Assembly (NCBI GenBank): GCA_947493995.1
Contig: CANLTJ010000003.1
Coordinates: 217,298 to 281,297, forward strand
Length of the DNA: 64,000 bases
DNA from: an uncultured Arachnia sp.
Lineage (GTDB): Bacteria > Actinomycetota > Actinomycetes > Propionibacteriales > Propionibacteriaceae
Reading direction: 5' to 3'
Shown: positions 27,794 to 40,985 of the stretch, piece after piece
Layout of the letters: each line of letters opens with the position of its first letter
Numbering within the stretch: position 1 is the stretch's first letter
Made by a program: the position numbers and the translations under genes
The notes under the pieces: model-generated
The model's database searches: none
Told to the model about the DNA's origin: nothing
Seen by the model: only the letters and a program-made list of their open reading frames with translations

Positions 27794-28360
27794 GTGGCAT
27801 CGACCAATGATCTGAAGAATGGCATGGTGCTGGACCTGGATGGTCAGCTCTGGCAAGTCCTGTTCTTCCAGCACCACAAGCCGGGCAAGGGCAACACGAT
27901 CGTTCGCACCAAACTGAAGCACGTCCTGTCCGGAAAGATCGTGGACAAAACCTTCAACTCGGACACCAAGGTGGACACCGCCACTGTGGACCGTCGCGAC
28001 ATGCAGTACCTCTACATGGACGGCGACGCCTACGTCTTCATGGACAACAGCACCTATGACCAGATCAACGTGCCTGTGGAGACCGTGGGGGAGGCCAAGG
28101 ACTACATGTTGGAGAATCAGAGCGCCACGGTGGCGACGCATGAGGGCAACCCTCTCTTCGTCGAGCTTCCCGCCTCCGTGGAGCTGGAGATCTCCTACAC
28201 CGAACCGGGGCTGCAGGGTGACCGGTCCACCGGTGGCACCAAGCCTGCGACGCTCGAGACCGGCAAAGTGATCCAGGTTCCCCTGTTCATCACCACCGGT
28301 GAGAAGGTGAAGGTGGATACGCGCGACGGTTCCTATCTCGGCCGTGCGTCGTCCTCCTGA
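27794..28360 (+). CDS. efp: Translation elongation factor P
   Basis: EF-P rescues ribosomes stalled at polyproline. The 188-residue protein has three beta-barrel domains: KOW-like N-terminal ([15 protein letters not shown]), the OB central domain and the C-terminal [13 protein letters not shown] region. The tip loop reads HKPGKGNTI, with Lys at the tip. GTG 27794 gives the family N-terminus [10 protein letters not shown] and lies nine bases after GAAAGGG; in-frame ATGs at 27785 and 27788 are too close to that site. nusB begins at the stop (TGATG). Confidence 0.95.
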   Translation: MASTNDLKNGMVLDLDGQLWQVLFFQHHKPGKGNTIVRTKLKHVLSGKIVDKTFNSDTKVDTATVDRRDMQYLYMDGDAYVFMDNSTYDQINVPVETVGEAKDYMLENQSATVATHEGNPLFVELPASVELEISYTEPGLQGDRSTGGTKPATLETGKVIQVPLFITTGEKVKVDTRDGSYLGRASSS

Positions 28361-28857
28361 TGGCCGTTGACGATCACGCCGAGTACAAACTCGTCGGTCC
28401 CGCGCCGGAGGCACCCGGAGCCCGTCACTATCCCCAGCGCACGAAAGCGCGCAAAGCCGCACTGGACATCCTTTTCGAGGCTGATGCCCGCGGTGTGGGC
28501 GCCCTCGGCGTGTGGGGCGAACGGCTCCGTTCCAACCAGAGTCCGCCCCGAGAACTCACGACGGGCATCGTGCACGGCTGGGTGGAGCACGCCGATGAGA
28601 TCGACGCCCTGATCAGTGACTGCCTCGTGACCGGTTGGAGCTTTGATCGGATGCCCGCCGTCGATCGGAACCTGTGCCGGATTGCCACCTGGGAGATCCT
28701 GTACTCAGACACTCCAGCCGCTGTGGTGATCTCCGATGCCGTCAGGCTCGCCGGGGACCTCTCGACGGATGGCTCCACCTCCTTCGTCAACGCGGTCCTC
28801 GCCGAGGTGGTCCGACGACATGGCGATGTTTCGGAATCCGGGGAATCACCCATCTGA
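28360..28857 (+). CDS. nusB: Transcription antitermination protein NusB
   Basis: NusB binds boxA RNA with NusE (ribosomal protein S10) in rRNA antitermination. The 165-residue all-helical protein has RTKARKAALDILFEAD, VTGWSFDRMPAVDRNLCRIATWEILY and VVISDAVRLAGDLSTDGSTSFVNAVLAEV, all diagnostic. An N-terminal extension of about 25 residues precedes the fold. It overlaps efp by one base and is followed by a hairpin terminator. Confidence 0.95.
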   Translation: MAVDDHAEYKLVGPAPEAPGARHYPQRTKARKAALDILFEADARGVGALGVWGERLRSNQSPPRELTTGIVHGWVEHADEIDALISDCLVTGWSFDRMPAVDRNLCRIATWEILYSDTPAAVVISDAVRLAGDLSTDGSTSFVNAVLAEVVRRHGDVSESGESPI

Positions 28858-28884
28858 TCGCGAGGAAGCTGCGCCTGTAGCCCA

Positions 28885-28920
28885 AACGGCCCGCCACCCC
28901 CTGAGGGATGGCGGGCCGTT
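28885..28920. terminator. Hairpin terminator after nusB
   Basis: AACGGCCCGCCA (28885-28896) pairs perfectly with TGGCGGGCCGTT (28909-28920) around a 12-base loop, 27 bases after nusB and 27 before the stop of the convergent membrane-protein gene. It is probably bidirectional. Confidence 0.8.
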
Positions 28921-28947
28921 CTGTGCTGACGACGCAGTGAGTGGGAC

Positions 28948-29706
28948 TCAGATGCGACGCCTGGTGCCTGCGGTGTCGTCGATCTCAGCCTGCTTGCTGG
29001 CGACGGAGCGTGAACCGACGAGGCCGCCGAGCGAGGCAATCAGGCTACCGAGCAGCAAGCCCCAGAAGGCGTGACCGGCGCCGTCCTGTGTGGCATCAGC
29101 CGCATCCTGCGCGACCTGTTCGGCCTCGGCCCGGTACTCCTCATAGGTCTGGCCGGCCGCGTCAAGCTGGTCCTGTGTGGGCATGGGCACGTTGTCGCCA
29201 GGCTGGACCTGGACGGCCGAACCGAGACCCGAGGTGACGTTGCCCAGCAGTCCACCCACTGCACCGGAAACCCCGAGCGCGATCATGGAGGCGAGCACAA
29301 CGATCGCCACCAGAGAACCGGCCCACGTGACGAAGCCGTGGAGGAAGCCTCCGCGAACTGCGAGGGCTCCGGCGACTGCACCACCGAGGAACAGCCCGAG
29401 GACGATGCCAATGATCGTGAGGACGATCGCGCCGGTGGAGGAGCCGTCGAGCCCGAAGGCGGTCACTGCGAGTGAGAACAGCAGCACGAGGGCCAGGAAG
29501 GTGACGATGCCTGCGAAGATGGCACCCCACGAGACATTGCGCACATTCTCGGAGCGCCCGCTACCGAACAGCGTGTCCTTCCAGGACAACGGCTCGTCCC
29601 TGTGAGTGTCATGGTGTTCCGTGCGGGTGTCTCCGACCGTGTGAGCCCCGTCCACCGTGGAGGTGTGACGTGGTGCGTTGGGATTCGGCTTGGATGTGTT
29701 AGCCAT
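28948..29706 (-). CDS. Uncharacterised membrane protein, YrzE/TIGR04086-like
   Basis: A 252-residue protein with a hydrophilic, His/Thr-rich N-terminal 55 residues, three hydrophobic segments (about 60-85, 95-115 and 120-150, Gly/Ala/Val-rich), a hydrophilic stretch rich in Gln/Asp/Ala, and a last helix at about 215-235 (FWGLLLGSLIASLGGLVG). No enzyme motif is seen. Function unknown; its neighbour CsbD gene across efp-nusB is stress-related, which may or may not matter. ATG 29706 has AAAGGA about nine bases upstream. Confidence 0.7.
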   Translation of the reverse strand: MANTSKPNPNAPRHTSTVDGAHTVGDTRTEHHDTHRDEPLSWKDTLFGSGRSENVRNVSWGAIFAGIVTFLALVLLFSLAVTAFGLDGSSTGAIVLTIIGIVLGLFLGGAVAGALAVRGGFLHGFVTWAGSLVAIVVLASMIALGVSGAVGGLLGNVTSGLGSAVQVQPGDNVPMPTQDQLDAAGQTYEEYRAEAEQVAQDAADATQDGAGHAFWGLLLGSLIASLGGLVGSRSVASKQAEIDDTAGTRRRI

Positions 29707-29850
29707 GGGAAGCATCCTTTCCGTAGATCTGGACGCGAGCGAAGGACTCGGACCATTCGACAAAGTACCTCGTCATCGGCGCATTGGAGCGGTGACAAGG
29801 GGGTCCTTTGGGGTGGAACAGTCACAGCTGATGTCCACGACGCGTCGACG

Positions 29851-29879
29851 TTGCATCCGGTCGTCGGCGCGCTGATACT
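29851..29879 (+). promoter_or_regulatory. Candidate promoter for carA-carB-pyrD-pyrF
   Basis: TTGCAT (29851-29856), a 17-base spacer and GATACT (29874-29879), predicting a start near 29886 and a leader of about 55 bases before carA. No PyrR-type attenuator hairpin was recognised in that leader. Confidence 0.4.
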
Positions 29880-29940
29880 GTGTCCCGGACAGCTCGCCAG
29901 ATCATGACTCCTGCTCTCTTCAGGCAGGAAAGGATGACTC

Positions 29941-31241
29941 ATGCCCCGAACCCGCCCGGCATTACTCGCGCTCGAAGACGGTCGCTTCTTCCATGGCCGC
30001 TCTTTCGGAGCGGAAGGCGAAACCTTCGGCGAGCTGGTGTTCTCCACCGGCATGTCCGGTTACCAGGAACTGTTGACGGATCCGAGCTACCACCGGCAAG
30101 TGGTCCTCACCACAGCACCCCACGTGGGCAACACGGGATGGAATGACGAGGACGACGAGTCCGCCCGGATCTGGGCAGCCGGACTGGTGGTGCGCGATCC
30201 CTCGCCGCGACCCTCCAACTGGCGATCAAAGGGCAGCCTCGACGCCGAACTCGCACGCCAGGGCGTCGTCGGCATCGCGGAGATCGACACGCGGGCACTG
30301 ACCCGCCACATCCGCGAAGCCGGTGCCATGCGCGTCGGGATCTCGACCACCGAGACCAGCCCCGAAGCACTGTTGCAACGCGTGCTCCAGCAGCCGACCA
30401 TGCGCGGGGCCGACCTCGTCGCTGAGGTGACGACGAGCGAAACCGTCATCACACCAGCGGTGGGTACGAAGCGGTTCACCGTGGCAGCACTCGACCTCGG
30501 CATCAAGTCCATGACACCCACCCGGCTCGCAGAGCGGGGGATCGAGATGCATCTGCTGCCCGCAACCTCCACCCTCGAGGACATCGTGGCCATCAATCCC
30601 GATGGCGTGTTCTACTCCAACGGCCCGGGGGACCCCTCCGCCTCCGACGGCCCCATCGCCGTGCTGCAACAGGTGCTGGAGGCCGGCCTACCGTACTTCG
30701 GCATCTGCTTCGGCAACCAGCTCTTCGGCCGGGCCCTGGGCTTCGACACCTACAAGCTGAAGTTCGGCCACCGCGGCCTCAACCAGCCGGTCAAGGATCT
30801 CGCCACCGGAAAGGTGGAGATCACCGCCCAGAACCATGGTTTCGCCGTCGACGCCCCCATCGGGGAGGACGTCGACACGCCGTACGGCACCGCCCGGGTG
30901 AGCCACGTCTGCCTCAACGACGACGTCGTGGAGGGACTGGAGCTGCGCAGGGACGGCGAGGTGGTGGCGTTCTCCGTGCAGTACCACCCCGAAGCCGCTG
31001 CCGGCCCCCACGACTCCACGCACCTGTTCGATCGCTTCATCTCCATGCTGGCGACGGAGGTTGCACGGATGGGGGTGCCGGTTAGGCGAGCGGATCATCC
31101 GCGCCCGCTCAGCAAGGCGGAGGAGGGAGTCCCACTTGATCGTTCGGCGACCGACGACAACGATGCTGAGCGGGATGCGGGGGTACGCGAGTCAGGCGAT
31201 CCTCCCCGTCCGTGCAACCTCCTACCCGGGAAGGACGCCTG

Positions 31242-31242
<1 letters not shown>
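29941..31242 (+). CDS. carA: Carbamoyl phosphate synthase small (glutaminase) subunit
   Basis: CarA hydrolyses glutamine and passes ammonia to CarB to make carbamoyl phosphate for pyrimidines and arginine. It has the N-terminal domain ([15 protein letters not shown]) and a class I amidotransferase domain with the nucleophile in [15 protein letters not shown] and the His-Glu pair in QYHPEAA. At 433 residues it is about 50 longer than usual: after RFISMLA comes a charged, low-complexity tail (about 375-433). AGGAAAGGA precedes the ATG. It overlaps carB by one base. Confidence 0.94.
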
Positions 31243-34543
<3,301 letters not shown>

Positions 34544-34547
<4 letters not shown>

Positions 34548-35596
34548 CTGCCGCGGTGAGACCCTCCACACGGATGCTGCGCAGCGCCTACCACGTCGCG
34601 CGGGCCGGCCTCTTCCGGTATGCCGGGGGAGATGCGGAGAAGGTCCACGAACGCATGATCGACGTGCTGTCGGTGCTGCCCGCCAGCAGGCGCGCACGCG
34701 AGGTCGACGGCGTCCACGTCGCCGGCATCGCCTTCCCGAATCGCGTGGGGCTGGCCGCTGGGCTGGACAAGGACGGGCGAGCCGCTGCGGCGTGGTCCCG
34801 GTTCGGCTTCGGCTTCGCGGAGCTGGGCACCGTCACGGCACAAGAGCAGCCCGGCAACCCCGCACCGCGAGTGTTCAGGCTGAAGGAATCGCGGGCCGTC
34901 ATCAACCGGATGGGTTTCAACAACTGCGGAGCTGCGGCCATGGCAGCGCACCTGCGTTCTCTGGGAGTCAAGCGCGGCAACGCGGCGCTGGGCATCCCAC
35001 TGGGCATCTCCATCGGCAAGACGAAAGCGGTGCCGCTCCGGGCGGCAACGCAGGATTACCTCAAGTCGCTGGAACTGCTCGCACCCCACGCCGACTACAT
35101 CGCGATCAACGTCTCCAGCCCCAACACCCCCGGGTTGCGTTCCCTGCAGGACGCACGCGAGATATCCGCATTGGTGGGCTCCCTGGTGGAGCATGTGCCT
35201 GAGGAGTTCCCCGTGTTCGTAAAACTTGCTCCGGATGCAACGGAGGCTGACGTGGAGCCCACGGTCCGGGCCATCGAGGACGCTGGGGCCGCCGGTCTCA
35301 TCGCCACCAACACCACACTCACTCGCGATGGACTGGCAGCCGTCGACAAACATTTTGCCAGTCAGGCAGGTGGCCTGAGCGGTGCACCTCTGACTGGGCG
35401 GGCCCTGAGGTTTGTCGACGATCTGGCCCACCTCACCGACCTGCCCATCATGGGGGTGGGAGGCATCATGTCACCGGCCGACGCCCGGTCATTCTTCGAC
35501 GCTGGCGCCCAACTGGTGCAGGTCTACACAGGTCTCATCTACGAAGGACCCGCCCTCGTGCGCGGTATCCACGACATTGGACGCCGGGGAGCATAG
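34544..35596 (+). CDS. pyrD: Dihydroorotate dehydrogenase, quinone-dependent (class 2)
   Basis: PyrD oxidises dihydroorotate to orotate, passing electrons to membrane quinone. The 350-residue flavoprotein has an amphipathic N-terminal region ([15 protein letters not shown]) as in class 2 enzymes, [21 protein letters not shown], the catalytic-Ser segment [25 protein letters not shown] and [12 protein letters not shown]. It overlaps carB by four bases and sits between carB and pyrF. pyrB and pyrC are absent from this cluster and must lie elsewhere. Confidence 0.95.
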
Positions 35597-35600
35597 GGAT

Positions 35601-36410
35601 ATGACCTACGCAGAACGTTTGAACGCCGCCACCGAGGCCCGCGGAAACCTGTGCGTGGGCATCGATCCCATGCCGTCGGTGCTCTCAGCATGGGGGCTGG
35701 GGACCACCGTGGCGGGGTTGGAGGCCTGTTCGCGGGGGATCGTCGAGGAGCTGGGCGCCCACGTGGCCGTCTTCAAACCACAGTCCGCCTTTTTCGAGGC
35801 ATTCGGATCGCGCGGTATGGCGGTGCTGGAGCGGGTACTCGATGACATCAGGGCGGCGGGTGCCCTGTCGGTGCTGGACGTCAAGCGGGGCGACATCGGC
35901 AGTTCCATGACCGGCTACGCTGCGGCATACCTCGACGACGCCTCACCACTGCGCGCGGACGCCATCACGCTGAGTCCCTACCTGGGCGTCGGCTCGCTGC
36001 TGCCCGCCATCGACGTCGCCGTTGCATCCGGGCGCGGGATCTACGTGTTGGCGCGCACCTCCAACCCTGACGGCGAAGCCATTCAGACTGCTGACGTGGA
36101 TGGCGCGAGCGTCGCCCAGCACGTCGTGGATGTCATCGCCACCGGAAACCCCGGCTGGGATCACGCCGTCGGAGTTGTCATCGGGGCGACACACCGGGAC
36201 CTGCGTTGCGACATCTCCGGTTTCAACGGATCCATTCTCGTTCCAGGGATCGGTGCGCAGGGCGGCACGATGGAGGGCATTCGCGCAGTGTTCGGCGCAG
36301 TCAGTCACCTTCTCCTGCCCACCGTCAGTCGCGACATCATCGGCGGGGGAAGAGATGAGCTGAAAAATCGCGCGGCACGCTTCACATCTCGCCAACTCAG
36401 CATAGAATAA
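35601..36410 (+). CDS. pyrF: Orotidine 5'-phosphate decarboxylase
   Basis: PyrF decarboxylates OMP to UMP, the last step of de novo pyrimidine synthesis. The 269-residue protein is the longer actinobacterial (PyrF type 2) form: CVGIDPMPSVLSAWGL, FKPQSAFFEAFGSRGM, the catalytic LDVKRGDIGSSM, and LVPGIGAQGGTM near the end. ATG 35601 gives the family N-terminus and lies four bases after pyrD. Followed by a short palindrome. Confidence 0.95.
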   Translation: MTYAERLNAATEARGNLCVGIDPMPSVLSAWGLGTTVAGLEACSRGIVEELGAHVAVFKPQSAFFEAFGSRGMAVLERVLDDIRAAGALSVLDVKRGDIGSSMTGYAAAYLDDASPLRADAITLSPYLGVGSLLPAIDVAVASGRGIYVLARTSNPDGEAIQTADVDGASVAQHVVDVIATGNPGWDHAVGVVIGATHRDLRCDISGFNGSILVPGIGAQGGTMEGIRAVFGAVSHLLLPTVSRDIIGGGRDELKNRAARFTSRQLSIE

Positions 36411-36420
36411 AGCCGTAACT

Positions 36421-36434
36421 CACCCCTTGGGGTG
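36421..36434. repeat. Perfect 14-bp palindrome after pyrF
   Basis: CACCCCTTGGGGTG starts ten bases after the pyrF stop and 77 bases before mihF. With no T-run it could be a weak terminator or a protein-binding site in the mihF promoter region. Confidence 0.5.
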
Positions 36435-36510
36435 GCTACCATTAACCAGGTGCCAATCGGTTGACTGGTATCCGCAACCGAAGCCCGGTGGGCGAAAGGA
36501 TGATGACCTC

Positions 36511-36822
36511 ATGGCCATCCCACAACTGAGCAAGGAACAACTGGAGTCAGCCCGGGCTGCCGCCACCGAAGCGCGGCGGGCCCGTGCGGAGCTCAAGACG
36601 CAAGTCAAGTCGGGGCAACTGTCGCTCCACGATGCTCTCAACAAGGCAGCCAACGACGACACGCTCTCGCGGGTCAAGGTCGTTGACCTGCTGCGATCCC
36701 TCCCACGAGTGGGTGTCACACGATCCGCCGAGATCATGGAGGATCTGAACATTGCCGCGAACCGCCGCATCCGCGGCCTCGGACGCCACCAGGTGGAGCG
36801 GTTGAAGGACATGTTCTCGTGA
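36511..36822 (+). CDS. mihF: Actinobacterial integration host factor (mIHF)
   Basis: mIHF is the nucleoid protein of Actinomycetota, unrelated in fold to enterobacterial IHF. The 103-residue protein begins MAIPQLSKEQLESARAAA, followed by a helix and a helix-two-turn-helix-like region LLRSLPRVGVTRSAEIMED and a C-terminal RRIRGLGRHQVERL. ATG 36511 has GAAAGGA about ten bases upstream. Its location between pyrF and gmk is the conserved one. Confidence 0.95.
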   Translation: MAIPQLSKEQLESARAAATEARRARAELKTQVKSGQLSLHDALNKAANDDTLSRVKVVDLLRSLPRVGVTRSAEIMEDLNIAANRRIRGLGRHQVERLKDMFS

Positions 36823-36853
36823 CCTTGACAGCCCTTCATTGAGAGTCGCCCCA

Positions 36854-36859
36854 TAAGCT
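36854..36859 (+). promoter_or_regulatory. Leaderless-type -10 element for gmk
   Basis: TAAGCT begins 13 bases before the gmk GTG. There is no ribosome-binding site ahead of gmk, which agrees with a leaderless start. Confidence 0.45.
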
Positions 36860-36866
36860 GGACGAC

Positions 36867-37427
36867 GTGCCAGACAAACAGCCCGCAGTATGGGTGATCT
36901 CGGGCCCCAGCGGGGTCGGCAAGGGGACGGTGTGCGCCCGGCTTCGGGAACAACGGCCCAGGGTCTTCTACTCGGTGTCGCTGACTACGCGTGATCCGCG
37001 CCCCGGCGAGGTGGACGGGAAGAGCTACCACTTCGTCAGCCCCGATCATTTCGACGACCTCGCCGCTCAGGGACTGCTGCTTGAACATGCAGTGGTGCAC
37101 GGTCGGCACTCCTACGGCACGCCCCGTGCGCCCGTCGAGGACGCGCTCGCGAAACAGCGCTCCGTGGTCCTGGAAATCGATCTGCAGGGCGCCGCGCAGG
37201 TCAAACAGAATATGCCCGAGGCACGGTTGGTGTTCCTTGAGCCCCCATCATGGGAGGAACTCACTCGCCGACTGATCGGACGTGGCACCGAGGATGAGCC
37301 GGCGCTGACGCGTCGGTTGGAAACGGCCAGAGCCGAGATGGCCGCCCGGCACATGGCGGACCACCGCGTCGTCAATGACGTGGTCGAGGACACCGTCGCC
37401 ACTTTGATAGACTTGATGGGCTTGTGA
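36867..37427 (+). CDS. gmk: Guanylate kinase
   Basis: Gmk phosphorylates GMP to GDP. The 186-residue protein has Walker A ISGPSGVGKGTVC at about 11-23, the GMP-binding SVSLTTRDPRPGEVDGKSYHF, and LEIDLQGAAQV. Length is normal. The start is GTG 36867 without a ribosome-binding site but with a TANNNT box 13 bases ahead. rpoZ follows after 35 bases. Confidence 0.94.
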   Translation: MPDKQPAVWVISGPSGVGKGTVCARLREQRPRVFYSVSLTTRDPRPGEVDGKSYHFVSPDHFDDLAAQGLLLEHAVVHGRHSYGTPRAPVEDALAKQRSVVLEIDLQGAAQVKQNMPEARLVFLEPPSWEELTRRLIGRGTEDEPALTRRLETARAEMAARHMADHRVVNDVVEDTVATLIDLMGL

Positions 37428-37462
37428 CCACAGGCCTCCCACTGAAACGCAGAAGGTGAATC

Positions 37463-37800
37463 TTGAGCATCAACCCCGAAGGCATCACGAACCCTCCCAT
37501 CGATGATCTGCTGGAGTCCATTGATTCGAAGTACCGCCTCGTGATCTTCGCCGCCAAGCGCGCTCGGCAGATCAACGCCTACTACTCGCAGCTCGGAGAG
37601 GGCCTGCTGGAGAATGTGGGCCCCCTGGTCTCGGCTGCCCCGCAGGAGAAGCCGCTGTCCATCGCGCTCCGCGAGCTCAAGGACGGCATGCTGCAGTACA
37701 CGGAGGTCGATCCCCTGGCCGAGGAGGAACAGCGCACGGTGGAGGCGGATCCGGCCTTCAACTTCGTCGACCCCTTCGCAGGCACGGACCCCGCCTCCTG

Positions 37801-37801
<1 letters not shown>
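37463..37801 (+). CDS. rpoZ: RNA polymerase omega subunit
   Basis: Omega helps assemble RNA polymerase by holding the beta-prime C-terminus. The 112-residue protein has [34 protein letters not shown], the actinobacterial form, and an acidic C-terminus. TTG 37463 is the start, with AAGGTG eight bases upstream. metK starts directly at its stop (TGATG); the coaBC gene that usually separates these two is missing. Confidence 0.93.
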
Positions 37802-38994
<1,193 letters not shown>

Positions 38995-39010
38995 GGAGGA
39001 CGACCCAGCG

Positions 39011-40984
39011 ATGTCGACGGCGGCACCCGGCCTGTTTGAAGGGCCTGCGCCGCGGCGGGTGGCGCGGGTCGCCGTCGACGTGCCACTGGCGCACCTGGAC
39101 CGGCTCTTCGACTACGAGGTTCCGGACGCGCTTGAGGAGACGGCGGTCCCCGGATGCCGGGTGAAGGTTCCGTTCTCGGGTAGGACGCGCGACGGTTGGT
39201 TGATTGGTTTCGGCGAGGCCGAACCGGGGATGAAGCTGTCCAAGCTCAAGTCCGTGGTCTCTTCCGAGGCCATCCTCAACGACGATCTCGTGGCACTGTT
39301 CCGTGCAGTCGCTGACCACTATGCCGGGGTTTTCACCGACGTCGTACGGCTCGCCGTGCCCCGCCGACATGCGACCACAGAGAAGGCGCCGCAGCGCCAG
39401 TGGCCTGTGCCCACGCCGTACGATCCCCGGACTGTGCTGACGCGGTTCCCCGGAGGCGAGGCCTTTCTCGGCGCACTCGGCACCGAGAAGGGGGCGCGCG
39501 CGTTCTGGCAGGTGCCAAGCGTCGTGGACGGCCCGGGCGACCTGGTGGGCGGCATGCTCGAAGCGGTCGCCGAGACGGTCGCCCGCGGAAAGGGCGCCAT
39601 CGTCATCGTTCCCACGATCCGAGAGCTCGACGTCACTCTCACTCGGTTCCAGGCTGCGTTCGGCAATGGTTCGGTGGCGGTACTGAACGGGGAACTGGGC
39701 GACTCCGCCCGGTACCGCAACTGGTTGGCGCTCAGACGCGGCCAGGCACGGATACTGGTGGCCACGCGCAGCGGCGTCCTCGCGCCCATGGAGAACCTGG
39801 GCCTGATCGTCGTCGTCGATGACGGCAACGACTCCCACGCCGAGCCCCGCGCTCCTCATCCCCACACCCGGGGCATGGCCGTGCTGCGATGCGCGGCCAG
39901 TGGCTGTGCGCTGCTGATGGCCGCCCACGGCCGCTCGACCGACGTCGCTGCCCTCCTGGACCGCGGCTGGCTGAAGGAGATCGGTCTGGACCCCCGCCGG
40001 ACCCGAGCCGCGACCGCGCCCGTCCGGCTGAGCGGGGACTCCGATCCCCGCCGGGATCCGATGGCCGCCCGCCTGCGTCTGCCGTCGGTGGCGTTCGACT
40101 TCCTCCGGACAACTCTGGTGCAGGGACCCGTCCTCGTGCAGGTTCCCCGTGCCGGACATTTGGCGGGATTGTCCTGCCAGCGTTGCGGTGAGAAGGCCCG
40201 GTGCGGAAAGTGCCGGGGACCGCTGCGCAGCCAGCGTCCAGGACGCCTCGAGTGCGCCTGGTGCGGTTTCGAGCCGCCCCACTGGGAGTGCGAATTCTGT
40301 CATCACCACCGTCTGCGCGCTCCGATCGTGGGCGCTGTGCGAACGGCCGAGGAGCTGGGACGCGCCTTCCCCGGGGTGGTGGCCATCAACAGTTCTGCCT
40401 CGATGATTCGCTCCGACGTGCCGGACACCAGTGCCATCGTTGTGGCTACTCCCGGTGCCGAACCCTCTGCGCCCTCAGGGTATGCAGGTGTGCTCCTGCT
40501 GGACACCGAACTGATGCTGATGCGCGCTGACCTGCGCGTGGCCGAGGAATCCGTGCGACGGTGGTGCAATGCCATGGCGTTGTGTCGTGGGCCGCACGAC
40601 GGCGGGCGGGTGCTGGCGGTGGGGCCGTCGGAACATCCGACACTGCAGGCGTTGGTGCGCGGCGATGTCGGCGGCTTCATCGCGGCTGAACTGGCGGAAC
40701 GCACCGCTGCCGGCCTGCCGCCGGCGGTCAAGGCGGTCCGGGTGGGAGGCGACGCCGAGGCCGTGCGCGACTTCCTGGACAATGACCCCTTCGAGGGCGT
40801 GGACATCCTGGGGCCCAACGAGTTCGAGCACGGCCCCACCACCGAAACCGTCGCGTTGCTCAGGGTGCCCCTGGTGAAGGGCCGCGACCTGATTCGCCGG
40901 GTGAAGTACGCTGCGGCAATACGATCGGCACGCAAGGAGGGCGGCAGGCTCTACATCCAGGTGGACCCCGAGGTATTGGACTGA
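39011..40984 (+). CDS. priA: Primosomal protein PriA, helicase-motif-less actinobacterial form
   Basis: A 657-residue PriA homologue thought to act in replication restart. The N-terminal DNA-binding domain is clear (VAVDVPLAHLDRLFDYEVP, PGCRVKVPFSGRTRDGW, near 20-64), and zinc-binding cysteines lie in CQRCGEKARCGKCRG and CAWCGFE...CEFC. The helicase core is degenerate: no GxGKT is present before GAIVIVPTIRELD (about 195-207), and the DEEH box is replaced by VVVDDGNDS (about 267-275). It is therefore probably not an ATP-driven helicase, as in other Actinomycetota. ATG 39011 follows metK by 16 bases, with GGGAGGA upstream. Confidence 0.92.
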   Translation: MSTAAPGLFEGPAPRRVARVAVDVPLAHLDRLFDYEVPDALEETAVPGCRVKVPFSGRTRDGWLIGFGEAEPGMKLSKLKSVVSSEAILNDDLVALFRAVADHYAGVFTDVVRLAVPRRHATTEKAPQRQWPVPTPYDPRTVLTRFPGGEAFLGALGTEKGARAFWQVPSVVDGPGDLVGGMLEAVAETVARGKGAIVIVPTIRELDVTLTRFQAAFGNGSVAVLNGELGDSARYRNWLALRRGQARILVATRSGVLAPMENLGLIVVVDDGNDSHAEPRAPHPHTRGMAVLRCAASGCALLMAAHGRSTDVAALLDRGWLKEIGLDPRRTRAATAPVRLSGDSDPRRDPMAARLRLPSVAFDFLRTTLVQGPVLVQVPRAGHLAGLSCQRCGEKARCGKCRGPLRSQRPGRLECAWCGFEPPHWECEFCHHHRLRAPIVGAVRTAEELGRAFPGVVAINSSASMIRSDVPDTSAIVVATPGAEPSAPSGYAGVLLLDTELMLMRADLRVAEESVRRWCNAMALCRGPHDGGRVLAVGPSEHPTLQALVRGDVGGFIAAELAERTAAGLPPAVKAVRVGGDAEAVRDFLDNDPFEGVDILGPNEFEHGPTTETVALLRVPLVKGRDLIRRVKYAAAIRSARKEGGRLYIQVDPEVLD

Positions 40985-40985
40985 C

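Noticed and set aside
29707..29940. PyrR-binding attenuator before carA
   Set aside because: No terminator/antiterminator hairpin pair or PyrR-loop consensus was recognisable in the leader.
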